A stretch of 36,713 bases of DNA from CAZQKE01 sp964593865 (GCA_964593865.1 CAZQKE010000078.1:1-36713); one strand, 5' to 3'. Positions 16,569 through 26,001 are shown, numbered from the stretch's first letter. Numbers and translations: made by a program. The notes: a model not told the origin generated them from the letters alone.

Positions 16569-16650
16569 CCGAGGAACGGCTGATTGTACGCGGTTTCTCC
16601 CCGTGCCCTCGGCGTCTCCGCGGTGAAAGCGGCTGTGGGAACGACAAATG
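16569..16650 (+). repeat. 82-bp dispersed repeat, copy A
   Basis: Begins CCGAGGAACGGC and contains CCGTGCCCTCGGCGTCTC. It aligns without gaps to copy B at 19738-19819 and, more divergently, to copy C at 27112-27193. All copies are intergenic. The CCCTCGGCGTCTCCGCGGTG part resembles a short repeat seen between genes in many environmental bacteria. Confidence 0.75.
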
Positions 16651-16690
16651 CCTGTACCCTGGGGTTGCCTGCGGAAGGGTTCCCGCCGCG

Positions 16691-19495
16691 CTACCGCCAC
16701 TTGCGCAGCACCCATTTGTTGATCTCGGCGGCCACCGAAGGCAGCAGGATCAAAGGCAGCATCTCGGCCCAGTCGGTTGCCGTGAGGAAGGTCGTGCCAA
16801 AGATGGGGTCCAGGAAAGGCACATAGATAATCGCCAACAGGATGACCAGGGAGAGCAGCACGGCCCATTGCATCCACTTGTTGGAAAAAACGCCGATGCT
16901 CCACAGCGAGTACCGCTCCGAGCGGGAGGTATAGGCCCGGAACAGCTCCGAGATAGACAGGGTGGCAAAGGCCATGGTCCGGGCGTGCTCCACACCGCCG
17001 GGCATCCCCAGGTGGAAGGCGGACAATACGGCCACGGTAATGGCAATCGTCTGGACGATGATGCCGATGACCATGTCCTTGTTGATGATCGGTTCGTCCA
17101 CGGGCCGGGGCGGACGGTCCATGATGTCGGGGTCGCCCTTTTCCACCCCCAGGGCCAGGGCCGGTGCGCCGTCGGTGATCAGGTTCAGGACCAGCAGCTG
17201 AATCGGTACCAGGGGCAGCGGCCACCCGATCAGCATGGCTACCAGCAGGACGGTGATCTCGGCCATATTGCAGGAAAGCAGGTAGTAGACGAATTTGCGG
17301 ATGTTGGCGTAAATCACCCGCCCCTGCTCAATGGCCGAAACGATGCTGGCGTAATTGTCATCGGTCAGCACCATGTCCGCCGTCTCTTTGGAAACATCGG
17401 TGCCGGTGATGCCCATGGCCACGCCGATACTGGCCCGCTTGAGGGCCGGGGCGTCGTTCACACCGTCGCCGGTCATGGCGACGATATGCCCCCGCGCCTT
17501 GAAGGCTTCGACAATTTTGACCTTGTGCTGGGGTGAGACGCGGGCATAGACCGCGATCTCTTCGATCTGGGCCGCCAGTTCCTCGTCGCTTATGCGGTCC
17601 AATTCCGCGCCGGTGATGGCCCGGTCGCCTTCGCGCAGCAAGCCGATCTCTTTGCCGATGGCCACCGCCGTGTTGAGATAATCGCCGGTGATCATCACCG
17701 TCTCGATGCCCGCCCGACGGGCCGTCTCGATGGCCGGGGCCACCTCCGGCCGGGCAGGGTCAATCATGCCCAGCAGGCCGATGAAGGTGAAATCGCGCTC
17801 CGCTTCCTCCGGCCGGGGGTTTTCGGGGATGGCATCCAGGGGGCGAAAGGCCACGCCCAGGACGCGTAGGGCGTTGGCCGCCAACGCCTCGTTCTCCTCC
17901 ATGATGTTGCGCCGCCGCTCCTCGGTCAGGGGGCGCATCACGCCGTCTTCCAGGACCCGGTTGCAGAGGCCCAACACAATGTCCGGCGCGCCCTTCATGT
18001 AGGCCACATAGCCGCCGTAGCGCGGATCGGGGTGGAAGGTGGTCATCCGCTTGCGCTCCGAATCAAAGGGGATCTCGGCCAGGCGGGGATACTCCCGACT
18101 CAGTTCGTCCTTCCAATAGCCTGCTTTGGCGGCGGCCACCACAAAGGCTCCTTCCGTCGGGTCCCCGGCGATGCGCCACTGGACCGAACCGTTGTCTTGG
18201 ATCTTTTCCAGCCGGGCGTCGCTGCACAGCAACCCGGCCCGCAGCAGAAGCCGCATCCCCGGATAGCCTTCCAGGCCGACCGGTTCGTCCCCATCCAGGA
18301 ATTGCCCCTCCGGTTTGTAGCCCTCGCCGGTAATGGTCAACAGGGTGCGGTCCACATACATCTGCACCGCCGTCATCTCATTTTGGGTCAGGGTCCCGGT
18401 CTTGTCGGAGCAGATGGCCGTGGCCGAACCGAGAGTCTCCACGGCGGGCAGGCGGCGGATGAGGGCGTGGCGCTTGATCATCTCCTGCATTCCAATCGCC
18501 AGGGCGATGGTGACGACGGCGGGCAACCCTTCCGGCACGGCGGCGATGGCCAGACTGACGGCGACCATGAACATCTCTACCAGGGTGGGGATGGTTTCCG
18601 GCAGGCCAAAGTAGGCGGCGGGGCCTTGATTGAGCAACACGGCCAACTGGGTGTCGCGGACGATGCCGATGATGCCCACCAGGGCGCAGATAACCAGGGT
18701 GATGGTCCCCAGCGTGCGGCCCAACTGGTCCAGCTTGACCTGCAGGGGGGTCTGTTCCTCCTCGTAGGATTGGATCATCTCGGCGATCTTGCCGATCTCG
18801 GTTTCCATCCCCGTCGCCACGACCAGGCCCTTACCCCGCCCATAGGTGACGACGGTGCTCATAAAGGCCATGTTGCGCCGGTCGCCCAGGACCGCTTCGG
18901 CGGGCAGCACGTCGCGGGCGTCCTTGCCCACGGCCACCGATTCGCCGGTCAGGGATGCTTCCTCAATGCGCAGGTTGACGCTTTCCAGGAGGCGCACGTC
19001 GGCGGGGACGTAATTGCCCGTTTCCAGCAGCACAACGTCGCCGGGGACCAGGTCGCGTGAGGGCACGGTATGGGTGTAGCCGTCGCGCAGGACGCGGGCG
19101 TTGGGCGCGGCCATCTTCTTCAGAGCGGCCAGGGCCTCCTCGGCCCGGCCCTCTTGCACCACGCCCAAAATGGCGTTCAGGATGACGATGGCCATGATGG
19201 CCGCCGCATCCACAAATTCAACGATGTCGCCGGTTTTGTTATACTCAAACCAGCCGATCACCGCAGAGACGATGGCGGCGACGATGAGAATGATGACCAG
19301 GAACTGGTTGAGCTGATCCCACAGCATCTGCCAGAAGGTGCGTCGGGGGGCTTCTTGGAGCTCATTGGGACCGAACCGCTCCCGGCGGCGGCGAACCTCT
19401 TCCTCGCTCAGGCCCACCTGGGGATCGCTGCCCAGGAGCCGGACCGCTTCTTCGGCGGTCATGGCGTGCCACAGTCGCTCTTGCCTGTCCGTCAT
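16691..19495 (-). CDS. SERCA-like P2A-type Ca2+-transporting ATPase
   Basis: Membrane Ca2+ pump, 934 aa. Motifs: TGES in the actuator domain, PEGLP in membrane helix 4, phosphorylation site DKTGTLT (D364), MTGDGVNDAPAL hinge. The calcium ligands of SERCA are all present: E of PEGLP, N and E of SCNMAEI (helix 5), N, T and D of NLITDGAP (helix 6) and E of SISELFRA (helix 8), so both Ca2+ sites look intact. The chosen ATG has GGGGAG seven bases upstream; a GTG five codons earlier lies before that site. It is a single gene with its own promoter; the Nudix gene is convergent. Mn2+ or other cation specificity cannot be excluded. Confidence 0.92.
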   Translation of the reverse strand: MTDRQERLWHAMTAEEAVRLLGSDPQVGLSEEEVRRRRERFGPNELQEAPRRTFWQMLWDQLNQFLVIILIVAAIVSAVIGWFEYNKTGDIVEFVDAAAIMAIVILNAILGVVQEGRAEEALAALKKMAAPNARVLRDGYTHTVPSRDLVPGDVVLLETGNYVPADVRLLESVNLRIEEASLTGESVAVGKDARDVLPAEAVLGDRRNMAFMSTVVTYGRGKGLVVATGMETEIGKIAEMIQSYEEEQTPLQVKLDQLGRTLGTITLVICALVGIIGIVRDTQLAVLLNQGPAAYFGLPETIPTLVEMFMVAVSLAIAAVPEGLPAVVTIALAIGMQEMIKRHALIRRLPAVETLGSATAICSDKTGTLTQNEMTAVQMYVDRTLLTITGEGYKPEGQFLDGDEPVGLEGYPGMRLLLRAGLLCSDARLEKIQDNGSVQWRIAGDPTEGAFVVAAAKAGYWKDELSREYPRLAEIPFDSERKRMTTFHPDPRYGGYVAYMKGAPDIVLGLCNRVLEDGVMRPLTEERRRNIMEENEALAANALRVLGVAFRPLDAIPENPRPEEAERDFTFIGLLGMIDPARPEVAPAIETARRAGIETVMITGDYLNTAVAIGKEIGLLREGDRAITGAELDRISDEELAAQIEEIAVYARVSPQHKVKIVEAFKARGHIVAMTGDGVNDAPALKRASIGVAMGITGTDVSKETADMVLTDDNYASIVSAIEQGRVIYANIRKFVYYLLSCNMAEITVLLVAMLIGWPLPLVPIQLLVLNLITDGAPALALGVEKGDPDIMDRPPRPVDEPIINKDMVIGIIVQTIAITVAVLSAFHLGMPGGVEHARTMAFATLSISELFRAYTSRSERYSLWSIGVFSNKWMQWAVLLSLVILLAIIYVPFLDPIFGTTFLTATDWAEMLPLILLPSVAAEINKWVLRKWR

Positions 19496-19642
19496 CGGCG
19501 TTCTCCCCACATGTGATTAGATCGGACGTTGAACGGCGATCACCCTCCCGCGGGCTTTGGCCGATTCCCACGGAAACGCACAGTAACCGTGAGAAGCGTA
19601 CATCCAACGGGGAGCCAACGTCCGGCCCAAAACGGCCTTGCC

Positions 19643-19671
19643 ATTATACCAGGTTTCGCGGGAGGGACCAA
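19643..19671 (-). promoter_or_regulatory. Promoter for the P-type ATPase gene
   Basis: On the minus strand, TTGGTC (19671-19666), 17 bp, then TATAAT (19648-19643). This gives a leader of about 140 nt before the ATG at 19495. The rest of 19496-19737 holds no gene I can support. Confidence 0.55.
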
Positions 19672-19737
19672 TTTGTGGGGCCGGTATGATCGGTCCGGGA
19701 CAAAGGCATACAAAATCTCGCGCTGCGCGGGAATGCA

Positions 19738-19819
19738 CCGAGGAACGGCGGATTGTACACGATTTCTCTCCGTGCCCTCGGCGTCTCGGCGGTGGAGGCA
19801 ACGGCGGGAACGATAGATG
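19738..19819 (+). repeat. 82-bp dispersed repeat, copy B
   Basis: Gapless alignment to copy A (16569-16650): both share CCGAGGAACGGC, GATTGTAC, CCGTGCCCTCGGCGTCTC and GGGAACGA. It lies between divergent genes, just upstream of the adh promoter. Confidence 0.75.
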
Positions 19820-19849
19820 CGCGTGCCCCGGTCTTGGCCTGTCAAACCG

Positions 19850-19878
19850 TTGACACTCGCCCCAAAGTGGGGTAGAAT
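19850..19878 (+). promoter_or_regulatory. Sigma70-type promoter for the adh-lipoprotein operon
   Basis: TTGACA (19850-19855), 17-bp spacer, TAGAAT (19873-19878). The predicted start near 19885 falls after an upstream in-frame ATG at 19817, so that start is excluded. Confidence 0.8.
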
Positions 19879-19900
19879 AGCGCACGAAAGAGGTGAGATG

Positions 19901-20902
19901 ATGAAAGCGATGGTCTTGCGGGAACCCAAACCCGCCGAAGAAAACCCTTTGGTGATGGAAGATTGGGACCTGCCGGAGCCGGGGCCGGGCCAGGTGCGCC
20001 TGCAGGTGCAGGTCTGCGGCGTATGCCACACCGACCTGCACCTGGTCGAAGGGGAGATCGCCTTGCCCAAACTGCCCGTCGTCCCCGGCCACCAGATCGT
20101 CGGCCTGGTAGACGCCCTGGGGCCGGGCGTAGACCGCGTTGCCCTCGGCGACCGACTGGGCGTGCCCTGGCTCTATTCCACCTGCGGCCGCTGTGACTTT
20201 TGCCGGCGCGGCCTGGAAAACCTATGCGACGAGGCCCGGTTCACCGGCCAGCACGCCGACGGCGGCTTTGCCGAGTATATGGTCGTGCCCGCCGATTTTG
20301 CCTACCCCATCCCGGCGGGGTTCCCCGATGAGCAGGCTGCGCCGCTGCTGTGCGCGGGCATCATCGGCTACCGCTCCCTCAAATTGAGCGAGATCAAACC
20401 GGGGGGGAGGCTGGGGCTTTACGGGTTCGGGGCGTCGGCCCACGTGACGATCCAGGTGGCGCGGCACTGGGGTTGTGAGGTGTACGTCTTTACCCGCAGC
20501 GCAGAACACCAACGCCACGCCCTGGAACTGGGCGCAGCCTGGGTCGGCCAGGCCCAGGATACGCCCCCTCACCGGCTGGACGGCGCCATCACCTTTGCCC
20601 CCGTCGGTTGGTTGATCCCGGAGGCGTTGCGCGTCTTGCGCAAAGGGGGGACTTTGGCCATCAACGCCATCCACCTCAGCCCCATCCCGGAACTACCTTA
20701 CTCCCTGCTCTACGGCGAGCGGACGGTGCGCAGTGTGACCAACGCCACCCGCCGGGACGCTGCCGAATTCTTGCAACTGGCCGCCGAAATCCCCATCCAC
20801 ACCGACGTAGAACTGTACCCCCTGGCGGAGGCCAATGCCGTGTTGCAACGCCTCAAACGGCGGGAGGTACAAGGGGCGGCGGTGCTGCGGGTACGCCATT
20901 GA
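19901..20902 (+). CDS. Zinc-dependent alcohol dehydrogenase family protein
   Basis: Medium-chain NAD(P)-dependent dehydrogenase, 333 aa. Catalytic zinc ligands: C42 in CGVCHTD, H64 in VPGHQIVG and the Cys of PLLCAGIIGY. Structural zinc: the CGRCDFCRRGLENLC cluster. A Rossmann loop GLYGFGASAH follows. The usual GHE is GHQ here, as I recall from the AdhA-like branch that lacks a strict Glu. The physiological substrate is probably a short-chain or aromatic alcohol or aldehyde, but cannot be read from sequence. The start MKAMVL has AGAGGTGAG upstream; ATG 19898 is equally possible. The lipoprotein gene follows after 25 bp and may share the transcript. Confidence 0.88.
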   Translation: MKAMVLREPKPAEENPLVMEDWDLPEPGPGQVRLQVQVCGVCHTDLHLVEGEIALPKLPVVPGHQIVGLVDALGPGVDRVALGDRLGVPWLYSTCGRCDFCRRGLENLCDEARFTGQHADGGFAEYMVVPADFAYPIPAGFPDEQAAPLLCAGIIGYRSLKLSEIKPGGRLGLYGFGASAHVTIQVARHWGCEVYVFTRSAEHQRHALELGAAWVGQAQDTPPHRLDGAITFAPVGWLIPEALRVLRKGGTLAINAIHLSPIPELPYSLLYGERTVRSVTNATRRDAAEFLQLAAEIPIHTDVELYPLAEANAVLQRLKRREVQGAAVLRVRH

Positions 20903-20927
20903 AACTGCGCCTTCTCAGGAGGATTGT

Positions 20928-21710
20928 ATGAGGAATCGTTTCACCTTGATCGCAGGGCTGATCGCCCTGCTGGGGCTGGTCTTGCTGAGCTGCACCGTGG
21001 GCGGGCGTTCGGCCCGCATCACGCCCACGCCGACCAAAACCTTGCGCCCTCTGTTCACCTCCACCTTTACCCCGACGCCGACCAACACGCCGCTTCCGCC
21101 CACCGATACCCCTCTCCCACCGACCGCAACGCCCTTGCCCCCTACCAATACCCCACCCCCGCCGCCCACCGATACACCCCCACCCCCGCCGACCGATACG
21201 CCGCCCCCGCCGCCCACCGACACCCCGCTCCCCGCGCCGACCAATACCCCCAAACCCAAGCCGACCAGCACCCCGGCCCCGCCGACGGCGACGCCTACGC
21301 CAAAGGTGGATTTCAAGGTCAAAGAGATCGTCGCTTTTGAAGACGGCAGTCTGGGGGCAACCGGTTTGCACAACATCTACTTCACCGTCATTGACGCCAA
21401 CGGCGCGCCCCTGGACGGCATCATCCTCAAGGATGTCAACAACCAGCCGGGGGAGGAGGTCGTTACCGGCAACAAAGGGCCGGGCAAGACCGAATTTACC
21501 ATGTGGGCCGCCGATTACCGTTTCAAGGTCATCGGCAATGTCAACGGCAAAACTTTTACCAGCGAAACGACCCATGTGCTTTCGGTGCTCTACAAACACG
21601 CCGTTTGGGACGATCTGATCCGGGGCGGCATCTGCTCCGACGCTGCTTCGTGCGAGGCACTGGGGCCGATCCATTATAGCTACAACGTGACCTTTCAGCG
21701 GACGTGGTAG
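20928..21710 (+). CDS. Lipoprotein with Pro/Thr-rich linker
   Basis: 260 aa with AGGAGG five bases before the ATG. A signal peptide ends in the lipobox LLSC (C22). Residues about 33-125 are a Thr-Pro linker with an eight-residue TPPPPPTD repeat, visible as a 24-bp tandem repeat in the DNA (about 21140-21235). The C-terminal domain (about 127-260: VKEIVAFEDGS, FTVIDANGAPLDGIILKDV, YRFKVIGNVNGKTF, CSDAASCEALG) looks like a beta-sandwich with two cysteines. It would be anchored outside the cytoplasmic membrane with the domain held away by the linker, a layout common in Chloroflexota. No specific function is known. Confidence 0.85.
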   Translation: MRNRFTLIAGLIALLGLVLLSCTVGGRSARITPTPTKTLRPLFTSTFTPTPTNTPLPPTDTPLPPTATPLPPTNTPPPPPTDTPPPPPTDTPPPPPTDTPLPAPTNTPKPKPTSTPAPPTATPTPKVDFKVKEIVAFEDGSLGATGLHNIYFTVIDANGAPLDGIILKDVNNQPGEEVVTGNKGPGKTEFTMWAADYRFKVIGNVNGKTFTSETTHVLSVLYKHAVWDDLIRGGICSDAASCEALGPIHYSYNVTFQRTW

Positions 21711-21781
21711 TCGGCGTATAGGTCCTCCCTCAGGTCGGTGGGCCTGGGGGAGATTTTGGGAGAGGCCTCCTGGGCCGATCT

Positions 21782-21831
21782 GGTTGAAAATTGGCAATGT
21801 CTTTTGAGGTTTTTGCCGATAAAGTTCAACC
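21782..21831 (+). repeat. Nested inverted repeat in the 3' region of the lipoprotein gene
   Basis: GGTTGAA (21782-21788) pairs with TTCAACC (21825-21831), and GGCAA (21793-21797) with TTGCC (21813-21817). It may be a terminator-like or leader structure between the lipoprotein and the PhnD-like gene; no T-run follows. Confidence 0.4.
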
Positions 21832-21954
21832 GTTAGAGGAAAAACAGACGAATCCTGCACCGGATTCCCTGAGGTGTGCAGGCCGGGACTACCCTCATCA
21901 TTGGTACCCATTCCCATCAAGCAAAATAGAAAAAATGTAAAAACGGAGGTTGCC

Positions 21955-22688
21955 GTGAGATTCAGCGTTTGTCCTCATGACATCGTCAAGCAAATGAGCA
22001 ACTGGCTGACTTTTGCTGCTTATCTCCAGCAAGGCATTGGAGAGTCGGTTCGGCTAGAACCGGTTCTCGACTTTACCGCCTTTTATGAGACCGATCTCCC
22101 TGCTGCAGACTTGGCCTTTGTCAACCCCATGGACGCCTGGCGACTGAGCCGAGAGCAGGATTTTGTACCGCTTTTCCGCACAGAAGTATATGATGAAGCG
22201 GTGTTCATCACAAAGACAGAGCGGTCATAGGGTTGGAGGACCTGGCCGGACAAGATGTGGCAGCCGTAGACCAACAGTTCGCCACATACTTGGGGCTTTT
22301 CCTGTTGGCAGAGCAAGGCATCCAGATCGCCGGGGTGGCATTCAAGGAATCGTGGCTCCAAGTTATCCGTGCCGTCGCAGCGGGGGAGATCAAGTTCGGT
22401 ATCCTGTACTACGATTTTTACAACAGCCTGAGCAAACTCACCCATTCCCGTTTCAGCACCGTACACATAAGCCGGACTCGCCGTGCAACTCATCTGTTGC
22501 TGCTGCGATCCGCGCGCTTGGACAAGCGAGTAGCAATTGAGAAAACTTTATCCCAAATGCATAGCATCCCTGAGGGCAGAACCATCTTGGCACGGCTTGG
22601 ACTGGGGCGATGGGTGCCGGAAACGGGGTTGGAGGAGGTAGAACGCATCATTACCGTGGCAAATCGGCTGGTTGAAAGCACTCGGTAG
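21955..22688 (+). pseudogene. PhnD-like phosphonate-binding domain gene with a frameshift
   Basis: Encodes a PhnD/SsuA/transferrin-like substrate-binding domain of about 245 aa without a signal peptide. The GTG start has GGAGG five bases upstream. The first frame (VRFSVCPHDIVKQ ... DLAFVNPMDAWRLS ... EAVFITKTERS) stops at 22230. The protein resumes in another frame with GLEDLAGQDVAAVDQQFATY and GVAFKESWLQVIRAVAAGEI, the usual continuation in this family. One base lost or gained near 22212-22230 explains this; nothing there looks like a programmed slippery site. Absence of an export signal suggests a soluble or formerly attached sensor domain rather than a transporter component. Real mutation and assembly error are both possible. 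Confidence 0.75.
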
Positions 22689-23011
22689 TCTTGTCTGAAG
22701 GCCCGGCGCAGAGAGCGGAGTCGTTGTCGTCTCTTGCTCTCCGAATACCTTCAACGCCGAAGCGGTATATGGGCGGGGGAAGGGAGAAGGAGGGCTGCTC
22801 TCCGGCTTGCCGCCGGGGAAGGATCCGGCTCGACTCGCGCGGGTTGTGCCTGCGCCGGGCGTCGTAGTGAGCCTTGTGCAAAGGAGCTTCCCGCAGGTTC
22901 AACCGGCCTCCGGCCCGGCAACCTGCGGGAAGCAGGTCAGCAGGTCAGGGCCTTTGACCGGGCGTCCACAGGGGGTGGGCGGCCAACGGCCTGCAAGATG
23001 CGCTTTGCGGT
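22689..23011. other. Intergenic region between convergent genes
   Basis: No supportable gene. Its one clear feature is the inverted repeat at 22886-22933, annotated separately. Confidence 0.6.
22886..22933. terminator. 14-bp perfect inverted repeat between convergent genes
   Basis: GCTTCCCGCAGGTT (22886-22899) and AACCTGCGGGAAGC (22920-22933) are exact complements around a 20-nt GC-rich loop. It lies between the PhnD-like gene (plus) and the PPIase gene (minus), the position of a two-way terminator, but neither side has a T-run. Confidence 0.55.
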
Positions 23012-24046
23012 CTATTCTTCAAATTCTATGTAGATGTCAATCTGGGCCGTTTCGCGGCGGACGGCCAGCCATTCTTCAAAAGCCAGGGCTTGTAACTGCC
23101 CCCGCATTTCCTCATCCAGAGGGCGGCGGTTCTGATGCTCAACAACCTGGATGATGACATAACGATCATCCACCGGGATCGGCCCTTGCACTTGCCCCAC
23201 CGTCCCCCCAAAGGCGGCATCCTCTACTTCCGGCGGGATGCGGCCCAGCCCGCGCGGGAACCAACCCAGATCGCCACCCTTCTGCCGGGTTTGCTCGTCC
23301 AACGAGACCGCGGCGGCCACCTTCTCAAAAGATTCGCCCTGGGCAAGGCGGGAAAGGACCGCTACCGCTTCCCCTTCGGAAGCGACGACGATCTGCCGGG
23401 CGTGGACCATTTCGGCAACGGTGGGCATCCCCGCCGTGACCCGCTCCATGACCGCCCGGCGGAGCAGGTCCTGGCAGGTATCACGCCGGAATTCTTCCCA
23501 GCTCTGTCCCGTCTCGTCCAACCAGCTCTGGAACGCTTCCGGACCGCCGCCTTCGGCCACAGCCTGGGCAACCGCTTCGGCGATCTGCTGCTGGCTGACG
23601 ACAATGTGTAGCTCCATTGCCGCCTGTTGGATCAAAACATCCTCGATCAGCAGGTCCAACACCTGCCGACGGTAGGTCGGCAGAGAGGTTTGAAATTCGT
23701 CGCTTTGCGGATCGGCCCCCAGGGCAACAAGCGCATCAAGAAACTGGTCCAGTTCCCGTTCGTACACCCGCAAGGGAATGCCCTGTCCGTTGACCGAGGC
23801 GACCAGCAGTTCCCCCGGTCGGGGCAGCTCGGCACAGGGGACCACAGGGGCCGGGGTCAGGGCCGGGCAGGGGGCGGCGGTCGGATAGCCGGCACAGCCC
23901 TTGTAAGCCGGATCGTAGATCAGCCAGTCCAGCGCACCGTAGGGCAGGGCAACCAGAGGCAAAAGGGCCATGCCGATCAGGATGAGAGTCAGGGCCACCC
24001 CGATTCTGAACCACCGCTTGCTTGTGAGCCTGTTGTGTCTATCCAT
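23012..24046 (-). CDS. SurA/PpiC-type peptidyl-prolyl isomerase, membrane-anchored
   Basis: 344 aa; extracytoplasmic folding factor. An N-terminal basic stretch and one membrane helix (about residues 13-37) are followed by a short Pro/Cys-containing linker, a SurA-N-like helical region (about 75-205, VNGQGIPLRVYERELDQFL onward) and a parvulin domain (about 210-320). The parvulin marks are VHARQIVV, F-E-K-V-A, GGDLGWFPRG, and GPIPVDDRYVIIQV. GGAG seven bases before the ATG supports the start. It lies 50 bp after the TPR-DUF2723 gene on the same strand and probably shares its promoter. The usual role is folding of exported proteins such as the large surface proteins of this lineage; a direct link is inference. 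Confidence 0.85.
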   Translation of the reverse strand: MDRHNRLTSKRWFRIGVALTLILIGMALLPLVALPYGALDWLIYDPAYKGCAGYPTAAPCPALTPAPVVPCAELPRPGELLVASVNGQGIPLRVYERELDQFLDALVALGADPQSDEFQTSLPTYRRQVLDLLIEDVLIQQAAMELHIVVSQQQIAEAVAQAVAEGGGPEAFQSWLDETGQSWEEFRRDTCQDLLRRAVMERVTAGMPTVAEMVHARQIVVASEGEAVAVLSRLAQGESFEKVAAAVSLDEQTRQKGGDLGWFPRGLGRIPPEVEDAAFGGTVGQVQGPIPVDDRYVIIQVVEHQNRRPLDEEMRGQLQALAFEEWLAVRRETAQIDIYIEFEE

Positions 24047-24096
24047 AATTTCGCTCCAACGGGTGTTTGGAGAGTGCCGCCCACAGTTTGTGTCCG

Positions 24097-26001
24097 TCAG
24101 GGCGTGCCGGCGGGCGGATAGGCCGCCAGGGTGCGCGAAGTCAGCTCAAACATGGGACCGACCGGCACGGGCCGATAGACGGTGATCAGCCCTTCATCCA
24201 GCTCCATCACATACACCGGGCGGCGGCCCAGCGAACTGTCGATCAAGGTGTACATTTCCTCCGCGCCGATGAGAAAACGGTTGATGACCAGGACATCGGG
24301 CCGCCGGCCCTCCACCAGCTGCTGGTAATGGATTGAAGGCACAGAGGTCCACCAACCGAGGATGATCGCATCCGGCCCGGCCAGGGCCAGGGCCGCTTCG
24401 GCTCGGTCGCGGGCGCGGGTGTCGTTATGGATGTCCACCAGCGGCCAGTTGACCGCCAGGGCCAGAAAGGCCAGGGCAGCCAGCCCCCAGGCCCACAGAG
24501 GGGTGCGGCGCGAAGCCGACACCCGACGGCCCTGCGCCCAATCGATCAGCCAGGCAAATCCCTCCCCAACCCATACCGCCCCCACCAGGTAGACGGGCAG
24601 GAACATGGTCTCCTTGTCCACCACGCGATAGTTGACGAAAAAGACCAGGTTGGTCAAGAAGCTCAATCCAAAGAGGGCCAGGTGCGCCCATTGCCGTCGC
24701 CGAGCCTGCACCCAGATTCCCAACAGCCCCGGCAACAGGCCCACCCCCAGGAAAGTCGCCCACAGGCGGTGCGCCTCCTGTTTGATCTCGCCCACCAGTT
24801 CGGCAAAGGTGTAATCAAACATGAGGCCCTGAAACCCTTTGCCCGTGACCAGCCACCACAGGTTCTCCGGGCGGGTCATATCCAGGGGGATAAAACGCCC
24901 GGTGGCGTCAAAGTGCCCCGCATAGTTGAAGGCAGGGTCGGCCAGATAGCGCAGCGGGATGTAGACATAAATGGCCAGCCCGGCGAGGAAGGAGGCCAGC
25001 AGGGGCAGGAACCGCCGGGGGCGCCAGACCTCGCGGCCTGCCGTCAGCAGGATAAAGAGGCCGATGCCGGGGGCCAGGAGGAGGGTACTCATGTGATTGC
25101 CGAAGCTCAGGCCGTAGAGCCAGACGGCTACCACCAGTTGCCGCCAACGGCGCGTTTCCTCCCAGCGGAGGAGGAACCAAAAGACGGCGGCCATGAGCAG
25201 AGTGTGCAGGGTATAGACCTCGGCGACGACGGCCTGCGCCCAGAAATAGTAGGAAAAGGCGAAGAGGAGCGAGGCGGCCAGGGCTGCCGCCCGCTGCCCC
25301 GTCAGACGCCGCAGAATCCGGTAGAGCAGGGCCGTCGTCCCCGCCGCGCAGACGGCAGACATAACGTTGAGCCGGAAAGCAATATCGCCGACCGGCAGTA
25401 GCAGAGTAAAGAGCTTACCCAGCAGTAGGTAAAGGGGGTAGCCGGTGGCCCGCACAATGCCCAGGACGTAAACGGCAGCAGAAAATTCTGCGCTATCCAA
25501 CGAGTAGACCGTCGGACAGGCGGTGAGCAGGTAGACCAGCAGCGGCAGGAGAAAGGCCAACCAACCGGCCCAATCCAGCAGAGGAGAAGGGGTCTGGCGG
25601 CTGCGCTCCGGCGTCTCTGCGGGAGGGGGCGTCCGGTGGCGTGTGCCCGGCACATGTCGGTCGTCGGGCAGGCAGCGGATGCCCCCCGGCGCCGGGCGGA
25701 GGTCTCCTACGGAAGCGGCCAACTGCCGGGCACGTGCCTGTCGTAACGCTTTGCGCACACGCACGCTTTGGGGCAGGTGGGTATATGCCTTTTGCAAACA
25801 GCTCACCTGCTCGTCGGCATCGGGTTGAAGGCGGGCCAACCACAACCAACCTTCCTCATCGTCGGGGCAGGCGGCCACGATCCAGCGCAGGAAACGCCGG
25901 GCACGGGCCGGTTGACCGGCCTGCACGGCGGCCTCGGCTTGCTGCCACCAACGGATCACCCGCTCGGCGGCGGTGTCTTGGGCACGGGAAGATCCCAGCA
26001 T
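24097..26001 (-). CDS. TPR-DUF2723 multi-pass membrane protein (GT-C-like)
   Basis: 634 aa. Residues about 10-80 form a TPR-like helical repeat (AEAAVQAGQPARARRFLRW ... WLWLARL), then a Pro-rich linker, then a DUF2723 domain with about ten membrane helices. DUF2723 marks: YSLDSAEFSAAVYVLGIV with the early Asp/Glu pair, ATGYPLYLLLGKLF, RLNVMSAVCA, and VAEVYTLHTLL. The family is related to GT-C glycosyltransferases that use lipid-linked sugars. The C-terminal soluble part (DAIILGWWTSVPSIHY ... RRPDVLVIN) is typical of this family. ATG 26001 is chosen: GGGAG lies nine bases upstream and the promoter at 26041-26069 would start transcription after the upstream ATG at 26055. Cotranscribed with the PPIase gene. 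Confidence 0.85.
   Translation of the reverse strand: MLGSSRAQDTAAERVIRWWQQAEAAVQAGQPARARRFLRWIVAACPDDEEGWLWLARLQPDADEQVSCLQKAYTHLPQSVRVRKALRQARARQLAASVGDLRPAPGGIRCLPDDRHVPGTRHRTPPPAETPERSRQTPSPLLDWAGWLAFLLPLLVYLLTACPTVYSLDSAEFSAAVYVLGIVRATGYPLYLLLGKLFTLLLPVGDIAFRLNVMSAVCAAGTTALLYRILRRLTGQRAAALAASLLFAFSYYFWAQAVVAEVYTLHTLLMAAVFWFLLRWEETRRWRQLVVAVWLYGLSFGNHMSTLLLAPGIGLFILLTAGREVWRPRRFLPLLASFLAGLAIYVYIPLRYLADPAFNYAGHFDATGRFIPLDMTRPENLWWLVTGKGFQGLMFDYTFAELVGEIKQEAHRLWATFLGVGLLPGLLGIWVQARRRQWAHLALFGLSFLTNLVFFVNYRVVDKETMFLPVYLVGAVWVGEGFAWLIDWAQGRRVSASRRTPLWAWGLAALAFLALAVNWPLVDIHNDTRARDRAEAALALAGPDAIILGWWTSVPSIHYQQLVEGRRPDVLVINRFLIGAEEMYTLIDSSLGRRPVYVMELDEGLITVYRPVPVGPMFELTSRTLAAYPPAGTP

Noticed and set aside
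21090..21260. CRISPR-like regular repeats
   Set aside because: They are 24-bp coding repeats for the Pro/Thr linker of the lipoprotein, in frame and without unique spacers. No CRISPR array was seen anywhere.
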